Positions 41,457-52,345 of a DNA stretch of 64,000 nucleotides are shown here, piece by piece (position 1 is the stretch's first letter; the number at the start of each line of letters is the position of its first letter). Under the pieces are notes generated by a model. That model saw only the letters and a program-made list of their open reading frames with translations. It did not search any database and was not told the DNA's origin. The DNA comes from Candidatus Hydrogenedentota bacterium (GTDB lineage Bacteria; Hydrogenedentota; Hydrogenedentia; Hydrogenedentales; JAGMZX01), in assembly GCA_029556545.1 (NCBI GenBank), contig JAKQEQ010000085.1, positions 19,069 through 83,068 of the forward strand. Reading direction: 5' to 3'. The position numbers and the translations under genes were made by a program.

Positions 41457-42596
41457 CTACGCTCGGGCAATGAGTACGGGCTCGGCCTCCGGCGCGCCGT
41501 CGTGGCCGCGCGCACGCAAGATCGGGCCGTCGAAAGGATTGTCGGCATCATCGAATCGGCGCAGGCGCTCGTATGTCGTCGTGCGCTGCACCGGCGTGAA
41601 GCCCGCGTCGCGGATGGCGGTCAACACCGCATCGAGCGTGGTCGCCACGTTATGGTCGGCCTGCCGCAGCACGTTTTCCTCGAGCAGCAGCCCGCCGAAA
41701 TCGTCGGCGCCTGCGTGGAGCGCCAATTGCCCCGCGCGCCACCCCTCGCCGAACCACGACGCCTGGATGTGCGGGAAGTTGTCGAGCACAAGCCGCGCGA
41801 CGGCGATCACGCGCACGTAGAGGCTCGGCAGTTCCTCCTCCGCCACGAGGCGGCTCAACGGCGAACGGCCCGGCTTCAAACTCCACGGAATAAAGGCGTA
41901 GAAGCCGCCGGTCTCGTCCTGCAGCCGACGCAGACGCAGGAGATGGTCGATAATGTCCTCGGGCGACTCGCGATGTCCGTAGGTCATAGTGGCGCTGGTC
42001 TTCATGCCGATGCGGTGCGCCGCGCGCATGATATCGATCCAATCGTCGCTCGAAATCTTCTTCGGCGAGACCCCGCGCCGCACGTCGTCCACCAGAATTT
42101 CCGCGCCGCCGCCGGGCATGGTTCGCATGCCCGCGTCCCAGAACGCGCCCAACACCGCTTCCCGGGTCCTGCCGCAGGTCTCGGCGATGTGGGCGATCTC
42201 GGGCGGCGAGAATAGGTGCAGGTGGATATCAGGCGCGGCGGCGCGGATGGCGGCGATCAAGTCGAAGTAATAGTGAAAAGGCAACGCGGGATTGTGGCCG
42301 CCCTGAAGCAGTACGGTCGTCGCGCCGAGCGCGTGCGCGCGCGCCACCTTCGCCGCCACCTGTTCAGGCGTCAACGTATAGGCTTCCGGATGGCCGGGCT
42401 TGCGGTAGAAGCTGCAAAACGTGCATTCGGTCACGCACACGTTTGTATAGTTCGGGTTCGTGTCGATGACGAAGGTAACGTCATCGCCGGGATGCCGCGC
42501 GCGGCGCACGGCGTCGGCCTGCTCCATCAAGGCCAGTTGCGGCGCATCGAGCAGCAAGTACAGGGCTTCGCGAAAACCTATGCGCTCTTGACCCAC
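41457..42596 (-). CDS. mqnC: Cyclic dehypoxanthinyl futalosine synthase (MqnC), radical SAM
   Basis: IDTNPNYTNVCVTECTFCSFYRKPGHPEAYTLTPEQV, LLQGGHNPALPF, MPGGGAEILVDDVR. Confidence 0.92.
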   Translation of the reverse strand: MGQERIGFREALYLLLDAPQLALMEQADAVRRARHPGDDVTFVIDTNPNYTNVCVTECTFCSFYRKPGHPEAYTLTPEQVAAKVARAHALGATTVLLQGGHNPALPFHYYFDLIAAIRAAAPDIHLHLFSPPEIAHIAETCGRTREAVLGAFWDAGMRTMPGGGAEILVDDVRRGVSPKKISSDDWIDIMRAAHRIGMKTSATMTYGHRESPEDIIDHLLRLRRLQDETGGFYAFIPWSLKPGRSPLSRLVAEEELPSLYVRVIAVARLVLDNFPHIQASWFGEGWRAGQLALHAGADDFGGLLLEENVLRQADHNVATTLDAVLTAIRDAGFTPVQRTTTYERLRRFDDADNPFDGPILRARGHDGAPEAEPVLIARA

Positions 42597-43363
42597 AGGT
42601 CGTGCTCCCGCTCTTCCTGCAAGCGCAGGAAGGCGCTCAGTCCGTGAAGATCAGCCAGTGTCAGGCGCGCGTGAATGCTCGAGAAATAGCGGCGCGCCGC
42701 CGATTCAGCCTCCGCGGCGTCCACGCCGGGAATGCCCGCCTCAGCGAGACAGCGCATGCCGTCGGGCGACTCCGCGAGGGCGGTGGTCTCCTCGAGCCAC
42801 CGCCGCAACAAGTCGCGCTCATCTCCTGACAGGTCGCGTCGCACGATCCAACGCGCGAAGACGAAGGGGAGCCGCGACCTGTCGAACCACCACTGCCCCA
42901 AATCGCACTGGTGGGACCAGGTCAATTCTTCGCGCGAGGTGTCCAAGGCCTCATCGCCGATGAGCAGGCGCGCGGCCGCCTCTTCGGCATGGATGGTGGT
43001 TACAGGTTCACAGCCGAAGTCGCGCCGACAAAGCAGCGCGAAAAGCTCCCTCGAAGTCTGCGATTTAGGGGTCAAATATACGGGGCGGCCCGAGGTCACC
43101 GCGGATTCGAGCCGGGTCCTTGAAAAGACCCGCACGCTATACGCCGGGCCGTGCGCGGCGATGCCGTAGGGGCCGAACGGCTCGTAGCGGTCCTGCAACT
43201 CGCGGAGGCGCGCCACCGGCAACAACGCGGCGTCGCACATGCCTGTCACCGCGCGGCTGTACACCTCGCTCGGCGTGCAGGGCATCACGTCGGCGGGAAA
43301 CGCCGGCGCAACCAGTGTGTAGGGCCGCGCGGAGAGATTATCGATACGCGCTATACGCAGCAT
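42578..43363 (-). CDS. mqnA: Chorismate dehydratase (MqnA)
   Basis: IDNLSARPYTL, CDAALLPVARLREL, YSVRVFSRTRLE, LTPKSQTSRELFALL, DLGQWWFDRSRLPFVFARWIVRRD; start overlaps mqnC. Confidence 0.9.
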   Translation of the reverse strand: MLRIARIDNLSARPYTLVAPAFPADVMPCTPSEVYSRAVTGMCDAALLPVARLRELQDRYEPFGPYGIAAHGPAYSVRVFSRTRLESAVTSGRPVYLTPKSQTSRELFALLCRRDFGCEPVTTIHAEEAAARLLIGDEALDTSREELTWSHQCDLGQWWFDRSRLPFVFARWIVRRDLSGDERDLLRRWLEETTALAESPDGMRCLAEAGIPGVDAAEAESAARRYFSSIHARLTLADLHGLSAFLRLQEEREHDLWVKSA

Positions 43364-43374
43364 GGCGGGAATCC

Positions 43375-44445
43375 TTACGTCGCCGCGAGCGCCGGCGATG
43401 CATTCGCAACCGGGTCGAAGACTCCGTCGCGCTCGACCGGCGTCTGGCCGGCCTGGCGAATCATGCGGTCCATCAAACGCGCGGACATTGCGGCGGGCGC
43501 GGCGGTCCCCGCGTATTGCATGATCCGCTCGTGACCGAGCGTGCCGTCGAGATCGTCGGCGCCGAAGGTCAAAGCGGCCGCGGCGGTCTCGACGCCGAGG
43601 GTGGGCGTATAGGCTTTGACATGCGGCACGTTATCGAGAACGAGCCGCGCCAGCGCGACGATGCGCAGGCAGCGCGGCGCGCCCGGCGGCCGCGGCGCGA
43701 GTCGGGTAGTACCAGGTAAATAAGCGAGTGGAATAAAGCTCTGGAAGCCCGGCGCACGGTCTTCGAGTTCGCGAAGCCGCAGCAGGTGGTCCACAATCTC
43801 CTCATCCGTCTCGATATGGCCGAAGAGCAGTGTGGCGTTGCTCGGGAGCCCCAGGCAGTGCGCCTTTTCGTGTATCTCGATCCACTCGTCAGGCCCGATC
43901 TTGTCCGGGTAAAGCGCCCGATGCACGCGCGCGCTCAGCACCTCCGCCCCGCCGCCAGGCATCATGTCCACGCCCGCGTCGATCATCTCGCGCAGCACGG
44001 ACTCGGCATCGGTCTGTTCCATGCGCGCGAAGTAGGCGACCTCGACGGCGGTGAACGCCTTGATGTGCAGGTCGGGCCGGGCCGCGCGGATGCGCCGCAC
44101 CAGCGCTGTCGAGCGATCGAAGCCCCACTTGGGCCAGAGGCCGCCGACGATGTGCGCCTCGCGGATACTCGGGTCCGCGAGTCCGGCGAGGATTTCGTCG
44201 TCCGTCAGGGAATAGGCGTGGTCGTCGCCGCGTTTTGCGGCAAAATCGCAGAATGCGCATGCGTAGACGCACAGGTTCGTGGGATTAACGTGCCGGTTGC
44301 GCACATAAGTGACCCGGTCACCGCACAGGGCCCGCTTGCGGTCGAAGGCGCGGCGGCCCAGTTCGAGCAGAGGTGCGTTGCGCAGGGCGTCCAGCGAGGC
44401 GCCGCGATCGAGTCTATAAGCCGATGGCTCGGTCTCCGAAGACAT
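43375..44445 (-). CDS. mqnE: Aminofutalosine synthase (MqnE), radical SAM
   Basis: RNRHVNPTNLCVYACAFCDFAAKRGDDHAYSLTDDEI, IKAFTAVEVAYFAR, MMPGGGAEVLSARVHRALYPDK. Confidence 0.9.
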   Translation of the reverse strand: MSSETEPSAYRLDRGASLDALRNAPLLELGRRAFDRKRALCGDRVTYVRNRHVNPTNLCVYACAFCDFAAKRGDDHAYSLTDDEILAGLADPSIREAHIVGGLWPKWGFDRSTALVRRIRAARPDLHIKAFTAVEVAYFARMEQTDAESVLREMIDAGVDMMPGGGAEVLSARVHRALYPDKIGPDEWIEIHEKAHCLGLPSNATLLFGHIETDEEIVDHLLRLRELEDRAPGFQSFIPLAYLPGTTRLAPRPPGAPRCLRIVALARLVLDNVPHVKAYTPTLGVETAAAALTFGADDLDGTLGHERIMQYAGTAAPAAMSARLMDRMIRQAGQTPVERDGVFDPVANASPALAAT

Positions 44446-44796
44446 ACTCGTATCTCCTGGCGTCGGCGTCGTTTCGCGTCGGCGCGTAGTCAAGCTTTCC
44501 AGGCATCCGGAAACGGCGCTCCCCCGTTCCGACTCAGGCTTCTTCCGCCAAAACACGGTGGCCGAAACGGAAATTCCCCGTTTTTTGGCGCGGGCTGCAT
44601 CACAAGCGGAAATAAGCGAATCGGACCGCCTACGAATACAAAGGACGCGCGACGCACGTTTGTATTCAGCGCGCGGCGGATTTCGCTTTGGCGGCGCGAC
44701 TGTGCTATATGCGCATAGAGACGCGGATTGCGCGGCGGCGGCACGGAACCATACCATGTGGCCCGCCGCGACAAGACGGAAGGGCGGACCTTCGCT

Positions 44797-45168
44797 GTGA
44801 ACGATGCTATAACAGATGCACGTAACTATTTCACCGTATTTCTGCAGAGCATTCTGGGGCAACTTCTGATCGAGGACCTGCGGGCGTTGAGCGTGTGCTT
44901 CGAGATCGCCGTGAGCGACGGCGGCGATCCCCCTTGGCGACTGGTCGTTACCGAGGGCCGCCTGACCGCCGTCGGGCATGAGGGACCGCCTGCCGCGTGC
45001 AGGTTCACGCTGGACGCGGCGACTCTCCTCGAGGTCGCGGCGGGACGTATAGCGCCGCAGGAGGCGTTCTTCGATTTGCGCGTCCAACTCGAGGGCGACA
45101 TGGAAACGGGCCTCAAACTCAGCACCGTGCTCGCGCCATTCTTCCAGCGGTATGCGTATCTCCCATGA
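44797..45168 (+). CDS. SCP2/sterol-transfer-like domain protein
   Basis: Small protein WRLVVTEGRLTAVGHEGPPAACRFTLDAATLLEVAAGRIAPQEAFFDLRVQLEGDMETGLKLSTVLAPFF, SCP2-like pattern; GTG start; ATGA overlap with next gene. Confidence 0.7.
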   Translation: MNDAITDARNYFTVFLQSILGQLLIEDLRALSVCFEIAVSDGGDPPWRLVVTEGRLTAVGHEGPPAACRFTLDAATLLEVAAGRIAPQEAFFDLRVQLEGDMETGLKLSTVLAPFFQRYAYLP

Positions 45169-47507
45169 GCGCCGGTCGGGAACATATCGTTTTCGGGCGT
45201 CTGTCGCGATTTGCCGCGTATGGCCTTATCGCGCTTTCGCTCGCGGCGATTCCCGCGGCGTTGCGCGTGCGAATCGACAACCGGCTCGAGCGATGGATCG
45301 AGCCCGAGGGCCAGGCCGCGCGGGACTATGAGCGGTTTCGCGAGTTGTTCGGCGGCGACGAATTCGTGCTCGTGGCCTACACGGGTAAGGAACTGGTCGA
45401 CGAAGCCGGGCTCGAGGCGCAACTCGCCGCACTCGAGGCAATCGAAGCGGCGCCCGGCGTGCTCGGCGTCTGGGGACTGCCCGTCTTGTATCGCGACGTC
45501 TTCGGCGGCGAGGACCTGGACGCGCTGCGCGAGGAACTCCACGCGACCCCGTTCTACGAGAATTTCATTATCTCCGAGGACGGCGCCGTCGCGGGACTGT
45601 ACATCGAGACCGCGCCGCCGGTCGGACCCAAGGGCCGCCAGATGCTGGTGCGCCGCGTGGTGGACGCCCTCGCTCCCCTATGGGCGCACGGCTATGATGT
45701 GCACTTGGTGGGCTCGCCCGTGTTGAATGCCGTGCTGGACCAGATTTCGGATCGGGAGGCGTGCCGCATCTTCCCGGTGGCCGCCGTGTGCGCCCTCGTG
45801 ATACTGGCGCTGCAATTTCGGTCGTTTCGCGCCACCTTGGTCGCCGTCGCATGCGCCTCCTTGTCCGTCCTGCTGACCGTGGCCGCCATGGGCCTTTCGG
45901 GCCGCGACATGAACATGGTGACCTCAGTATTGCCGTCGCTGCTGTGGGTGCTCGCGCTCGCGAGTATCGTCCACATCCTGCGCCGATATCAGCGGCGGCG
46001 GAACGACACGGCCTCCCGCGAGGAGGCGATAGCCGCCGCGCTGCGCGAGACGGCCCGGCCCTGCGCGATTGCCTCGATAACGACCGCGTGCGGCTTTGCC
46101 ACGCTGCTGCTTGCCGACATGACGCCGGTTCGGGAACTCGGCGCGTTCGCCGCGCTTGGCATGCTTATAGCCCTCGCCGTGAGCCTGACCGTCGGCCCAC
46201 TGCTGATTCGGCGGCTCCGCGTGCCCGCCCGCAACGGAGGGGACTGGCACAAGCGAGTCTTCGAAACGGGCCTGTCCCCGATCCCCAGGGGGAGACCTTC
46301 GGTCGGTCGGGTGGCTCGGTCAGGAGATCGGCCACAACAAGAGTGCCTGTCCCCGATTCCGAGGCGGCCATGGGCGAGACGCCTGTGCCGCGACTGGACC
46401 GATACCGTGGCGCGGTTCGCAACGCGCCGGGCGTCCTCCATCACGCTTGTCACTTTCGTTCTTGGCGCACTGGCCCTGGGCGCGCTTCGCTGGGTGCGCG
46501 TCGAAGCCGATCCGCTGACGTTCCTGCCGGAGACGTCGCCGACCGTTCAGGATTACCGCTTTGTCAGCGATCGCCTCACCGGTTATTACACCGTCGAGAT
46601 GCTGATTGATACGCCGGACGGCTGGCTCGACCCCGCTGTCTGGCCCGCGCTCGACCGCGCCGCCTCGGAAGTCGCGGCATCTCCGGGCGTGGCGCGCGTG
46701 CTGTCGCCCCTCGACCTGCTCCGGACGCTCAACCGCTGGGAGCAGGATTTCGATGAGGCGGCTTATACGTTGCCGGTGGACCGCGCCGCCGCCGAGTCGC
46801 TGATTGCGGAACTTGACGACGCAGACCACGCGCGCCTGGCGCGCTTTGTCGCGGCGGACGGCCGGACATTGCGGCTCTCCGCCCTCGTGCGTGTGATGGC
46901 CTCGAACGAGTTTCTCGATATTCCGCGGGCCGCCGAGCGGGCGATTACGGCCTTGCCCGAGCCGCTTTCGGGATACGTCACGGGGATTGTGCCGCAACTG
47001 GTTCAGGCGCAACTCGACCTGGTGCGCACGCAACTGCGCAGTTTCGGCTGGGCCTTTGTCATCGTGTTCTGCTGCATTCTGGCCGGGCTGCGGTCCTGGC
47101 GGCTCACCCTCGTCTCGGTCGCGCCGAACGTAATTCCCATTTTGGTCGCGTTCGTGATCATGGCCGCGGCGGACATTGCGCTCGACGCCGCCACCGTCAT
47201 GATGGCGAGCGTGGCGCTCGGTATCGCGGTGGACGACACGGTCCACCTGATCGCCACGTGGCAGCAACTTCGCCGCGCCGGCATGGCGAAGGAAGATGCG
47301 GTGCGGACCACGCTCGGGCACGTCGGATCCGCCATGCTTATCACCACCGTCACGGCCTGCTGCGGGTTCTTCACGCTGTGCGCGTCGCGCTTCGTCCCGA
47401 TACAATACTTCGGACTGCTGGCCGGCGCGGCCATGATCGCCGCCCTTGTTGCCGATCTGGTCTTGACGCCCGCATTGTTGATCCGATTCGGGGAGGACGC
47501 CCCATGA
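45165..47507 (+). CDS. RND/MMPL-family transporter
   Basis: Two repeated 6-TM halves each after a periplasmic-type domain; VTSVLPSLLWVLALASIVHILRRY, ITTACGFATLLLADMTPVRELG; ASVALGIAVDDTVHLIATWQQLRR, TTVTACCGFFTLCAS. Confidence 0.88.
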   Translation: MSAGREHIVFGRLSRFAAYGLIALSLAAIPAALRVRIDNRLERWIEPEGQAARDYERFRELFGGDEFVLVAYTGKELVDEAGLEAQLAALEAIEAAPGVLGVWGLPVLYRDVFGGEDLDALREELHATPFYENFIISEDGAVAGLYIETAPPVGPKGRQMLVRRVVDALAPLWAHGYDVHLVGSPVLNAVLDQISDREACRIFPVAAVCALVILALQFRSFRATLVAVACASLSVLLTVAAMGLSGRDMNMVTSVLPSLLWVLALASIVHILRRYQRRRNDTASREEAIAAALRETARPCAIASITTACGFATLLLADMTPVRELGAFAALGMLIALAVSLTVGPLLIRRLRVPARNGGDWHKRVFETGLSPIPRGRPSVGRVARSGDRPQQECLSPIPRRPWARRLCRDWTDTVARFATRRASSITLVTFVLGALALGALRWVRVEADPLTFLPETSPTVQDYRFVSDRLTGYYTVEMLIDTPDGWLDPAVWPALDRAASEVAASPGVARVLSPLDLLRTLNRWEQDFDEAAYTLPVDRAAAESLIAELDDADHARLARFVAADGRTLRLSALVRVMASNEFLDIPRAAERAITALPEPLSGYVTGIVPQLVQAQLDLVRTQLRSFGWAFVIVFCCILAGLRSWRLTLVSVAPNVIPILVAFVIMAAADIALDAATVMMASVALGIAVDDTVHLIATWQQLRRAGMAKEDAVRTTLGHVGSAMLITTVTACCGFFTLCASRFVPIQYFGLLAGAAMIAALVADLVLTPALLIRFGEDAP
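46239..46391 (+). repeat. Family B element (46239-46279) plus degenerate repeat material, inserted in the RND gene
   Basis: ggggactggcacaagcgagtcttcgaaacgggcctgtcccc matches copies at 48890 and 48951; further cctgtccccgattcc and gcggccatgggcgagacgcctgtgccgc follow. Confidence 0.85.
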
Positions 47508-48538
47508 ACGCAGGCCCGATGCGTGCGCACCTGTCGCGGATCATGGATGTTCATTTCGACCCGCGGTGGGGCGCGCCTTACTGGCTCGAGCGAGCGCCGC
47601 AACTGGGCTTCGACCCGCGCAGACACGTTGCTTGCCTCGACGATCTTGACCGGTTCGGGCCGTTTCCAACGGACGTGCTCGCTACGCGGCCCATAGAGGA
47701 CTTCATCCCGCGTCGGTTTCACGACCGCCTTCCCGAGTTCATCACGACCGAAACCGGCGGCGCGACGGGGCCGCCGAAACGGACCGCGTTCCGCCGCGAC
47801 GAGTTCGAGGCGGCGTTTGTCGCGCCCTTTCTCGAAGCGGCGGCGCGCGCGCGCTTTCCGCGCAACGTCCACTGGCTCTACATCGGTCCGTCCGGCCCGC
47901 ACGTAATCGGCAAGGCGGCCCGCGCCTGCGCCGTCGCGATGGGCTCGGTTGACCCGTTCATGGTCGATTTCGACCCGCGCTGGGCGCGGCGACTGCCGGA
48001 CGACTCGCTCGCCCGGGAGCGGTATCTCGAACATGTGCTGGCCCAGGCGGGCGCGGTCCTGCGCTCGCAGCGTATCGCCGTGATATTCGCGACACCGCCC
48101 GTGTTGCGCGCCCTCGGCGAACGCCTTCCGCCCGAACTTCGGGAAGCCGTTACGGGCATCCACCTCGGCGGCATGGCGACGGACCCGGAGTTCCAACGTC
48201 GCCTCGGCGAGGAATGGTTTCCGAACGCGGTCGCCCTGTCCGGTTACGGCAACAGCCTCGCGGGGATGTGCCCGCAATTGAAATGTGGTTCCGACGCGCC
48301 GCCGGAATATTATCCGTATGGAAATCGCCTGGTGCTGCGCGTGGATGTCCCCGAGGGCGCGACGCGAGGTCGGGTCCGGTTTCATCGCCTGGACGAGAGC
48401 GCGTTCTTGCCGAACGTGGTCGAGCGCGATGAGGCGGAGCCTGCTGTGGCTGACGCACAAACGCCGGGATTTCAGCGCGAAGGCGTGCGCGATCCGCGCC
48501 CCGCGCGCGATGCGAACGTAAAGACGGGCCTCTACTGA
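47504..48538 (+). CDS. Short AMP-binding (phenylacetate-CoA ligase-like) adenylate-forming enzyme homolog
   Basis: TTETGGATGPPKRTAF resembles the AMP-binding P-loop; LSGYGNSLAGMC; YYPYGNRLVLRVDVPEGATRGRVRFHRLDESAFLPNVVERDEA. About 344 aa. Confidence 0.65.
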   Translation: MNAGPMRAHLSRIMDVHFDPRWGAPYWLERAPQLGFDPRRHVACLDDLDRFGPFPTDVLATRPIEDFIPRRFHDRLPEFITTETGGATGPPKRTAFRRDEFEAAFVAPFLEAAARARFPRNVHWLYIGPSGPHVIGKAARACAVAMGSVDPFMVDFDPRWARRLPDDSLARERYLEHVLAQAGAVLRSQRIAVIFATPPVLRALGERLPPELREAVTGIHLGGMATDPEFQRRLGEEWFPNAVALSGYGNSLAGMCPQLKCGSDAPPEYYPYGNRLVLRVDVPEGATRGRVRFHRLDESAFLPNVVERDEAEPAVADAQTPGFQREGVRDPRPARDANVKTGLY

Positions 48539-49317
48539 TGAAAGAACACGAGATACTGGAAGAGCGGATCGGTTTCGATGCCGAGGGTCTGCGGCTGGAG
48601 GGCGTCCTCGCCTTTCCCGATACGGGTGCGCCGGACACGGCGTTCCTGGTCCTTGCGCCGCACCCGCACATGGGCGGCACGATGGACAACAACGTCGTGC
48701 GACACCTCGCCCGGCGCGGCGCGGCGGCGGGCGCGCTGACGCTACGGTTCAATTATCGCGGCACGGGCGCGAGTGAAATCCAACTGCCGCCCGGCAAGAG
48801 CGTATTCGACCACTTCTCCGAGATGGAGGCGCAACAACGGTACGAGGAACTGCTGCCCGACGCGATCGGCGCGTTTCGCGCACTGCGCGGGGGACTGGCA
48901 CAAGCGAGTCTTCGAGACGTGCCTGTCCCCGACTTACCCCCGCAAGCGGGGGGGACTGGCACAAGCGAGTATTCGAGACGTGCCTGTCCCCGACTTACCC
49001 GGACCGTGGTTGTCGGGTACTCGCTCGGCGCGGTGATTGCCGGCATGTTGGCCACCGAGGTCTCGCCCACGGCGGTAATCGCAATCAGCCCGCCCGTGCT
49101 GCGCGTGCCGTTGACCGCGTATCGGAAATGCGCCGCGCCAAAATGTTTTGTTGCCGGCGACGACGATTTTGCGTTCGCCTGGGAAGTGTTCTTGCGGGAA
49201 TATGAGCAATTGCCGCAGCCGAAAACCTACCGAAGGCTTGAAGGCTGCGATCACTTCTTCCGCCGCGAGGAAGACCGCGTTTTTCAGGCAATTGCCGATT
49301 GCATCTTTGGTGTTTGA
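48538..49317 (+). CDS. Alpha/beta hydrolase (KANL3/Tex30/dienelactone-type)
   Basis: APHPHMGGTMDNNVVRHLARR, LRFNYRGTGAS, nucleophile elbow VVVGYSLGAVIAGM, CFVAGDDDFAF, GCDHFFRREED. Confidence 0.85.
   Translation: MKEHEILEERIGFDAEGLRLEGVLAFPDTGAPDTAFLVLAPHPHMGGTMDNNVVRHLARRGAAAGALTLRFNYRGTGASEIQLPPGKSVFDHFSEMEAQQRYEELLPDAIGAFRALRGGLAQASLRDVPVPDLPPQAGGTGTSEYSRRACPRLTRTVVVGYSLGAVIAGMLATEVSPTAVIAISPPVLRVPLTAYRKCAAPKCFVAGDDDFAFAWEVFLREYEQLPQPKTYRRLEGCDHFFRREEDRVFQAIADCIFGV
48890..49000 (+). repeat. Two tandem family B elements (48890-48930, 48951-48991) inserted in the hydrolase gene
   Basis: ggggactggcacaagcgagt(c/a)ttcgagacgtgcctgtcccc twice at 61-bp spacing; total 111 bp (37 codons). Confidence 0.92.
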
Positions 49318-49389
49318 GGATGGTCAATTCCGCGGGTCCCACCCGGAATCGGCCGCTACGTGTCGTCGCACGCCAGGGGTGCGTCTCCG

Positions 49390-50935
<1,546 letters not shown>

Positions 50936-50947
50936 GACGCCTCTCCT

Positions 50948-51259
50948 CTAGGCCTGAATGTCCTGCACGCGCAGGGCCGTGTAGTATTGCCGATGTCCGC
51001 GGGTCTTGTGGTAGTTTTTCCGCTTCTTGTACTTGAACACGCGGATTTTCTTGGCGCGGTCCTGCTCGACGACCCGGCACACGACCTTCGCCGCCGCCAA
51101 GGCCGCCGGGTCGGTCACGATCGCGTCGTCCGTGGCGATAAGCGCCACCTGATCGAGTTCGACCGTATCGCCTTCCGCCGCGTCGATTTTCTCGACGCGG
51201 ACCGTGTCGCCCACGGCCATCTTGTACTGTTTACCGCCCGTATTCACTACCGCGTACAT
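50948..51259 (-). CDS. rplU: 50S ribosomal protein L21
   Basis: [31 protein letters not shown]...[31 protein letters not shown]. Confidence 0.98.
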   Translation of the reverse strand: MYAVVNTGGKQYKMAVGDTVRVEKIDAAEGDTVELDQVALIATDDAIVTDPAALAAAKVVCRVVEQDRAKKIRVFKYKKRKNYHKTRGHRQYYTALRVQDIQA

Positions 51260-51304
51260 GTGTTGTCTCCGTTCTCCGAGCCGGTTCCGTCCGCCTTGCG
51301 ACGC

Positions 51305-52117
51305 TTACCGGCGACGCGCCTCGAAGGCCCTTGCGGCGGCGCGCAGCTCGGCTATCGCCGAGAGCGAGGCGAGATAGCTCGACTTCGCGTTGCGGGGCGA
51401 CGGCAGGTTGATCGTCGTCGTCTGCAACCGGCCGAACGCGCCTTCCGCCACGACCTCGTGGCTGTTTTCCGTTGCCTTCGGGTCCGCGATAATCCGAACC
51501 CGCGTTTCCGTCGGCCCGATGCCCACGAGGCTGAGCGCGCCGGCCACGTTCACATTCGCCGGGAACGCCTTGCACGCCTCGAGGGCCGAACCCTCGAACA
51601 CGACCTTCGGCTCTTTCAACGCCGAAAGGTCGATGTTATGATCCTTCAAGTACGGCGCGCCCTCGAGGCCCTTCGGCGGCTTGCGCGTCGTCAACGTCAC
51701 GCTATGCAGCCCGGCTTCTATCGCCGCGCGCACCGCATCCAGACCGGCCAGCGCCCCCGAAGGGATGCGCACCTCGATCTTGCGCGCCCGCGCTTGCTCG
51801 AGCAGGTCGGGCCGCTGCATCAAACCGCCCACGCTCATGATCAGGCAGTCCCGATAATGCCGGATTGCCGCCTCGATCACGGCAGGCACCGCGTCCGCCA
51901 CCGCGCACTCGACCAGGAAGTCCACCCGTCCCGCGTTCTCCTCGAGAGAGCAAACCTCCGCTTCGAGCTGGAACGACCGCTTGAGCAGTTGCGCTTTCTT
52001 CTCGTCTGTATCCGTCAGGGCGACCAATGCCGCCGGAATATCGCCCTTTTGTAAGGCAATACACAAATCGGCGCCAATGTTTCCGCACCCGATCAAGCCC
52101 ACGCTCATCTTGACCAT
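51305..52117 (-). CDS. nadX: L-aspartate dehydrogenase (NadX-like)
   Basis: VGLIGCGNIGADLCIAL, MSVGGL, SGALAGLDAVRAA, TTRKPPKGLEGAPYL, FPANVNVAGALSLVGIG. Confidence 0.87.
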   Translation of the reverse strand: MVKMSVGLIGCGNIGADLCIALQKGDIPAALVALTDTDEKKAQLLKRSFQLEAEVCSLEENAGRVDFLVECAVADAVPAVIEAAIRHYRDCLIMSVGGLMQRPDLLEQARARKIEVRIPSGALAGLDAVRAAIEAGLHSVTLTTRKPPKGLEGAPYLKDHNIDLSALKEPKVVFEGSALEACKAFPANVNVAGALSLVGIGPTETRVRIIADPKATENSHEVVAEGAFGRLQTTTINLPSPRNAKSSYLASLSAIAELRAAARAFEARRR

Positions 52118-52345
52118 GGGGCGTCTCCACACAAGGGGGAAAATAAAGACGGCATTTCGCGTGCGGGAACAACGTTCAGCCGCCGCCCGCGCAAGGCCGT
52201 AACCGCACACGGAGCCGAAAGATAGCATATGCGCCCGGAATGTGTCAACTTTACGAACCAGTCCGCGAATCGCGGCCCGGAATTCCGTCACGGGAGGTAA
52301 CGTCGTGCCAATTGCGAACTTAGCCGCTGCCGCTGCCGCGCTCCG

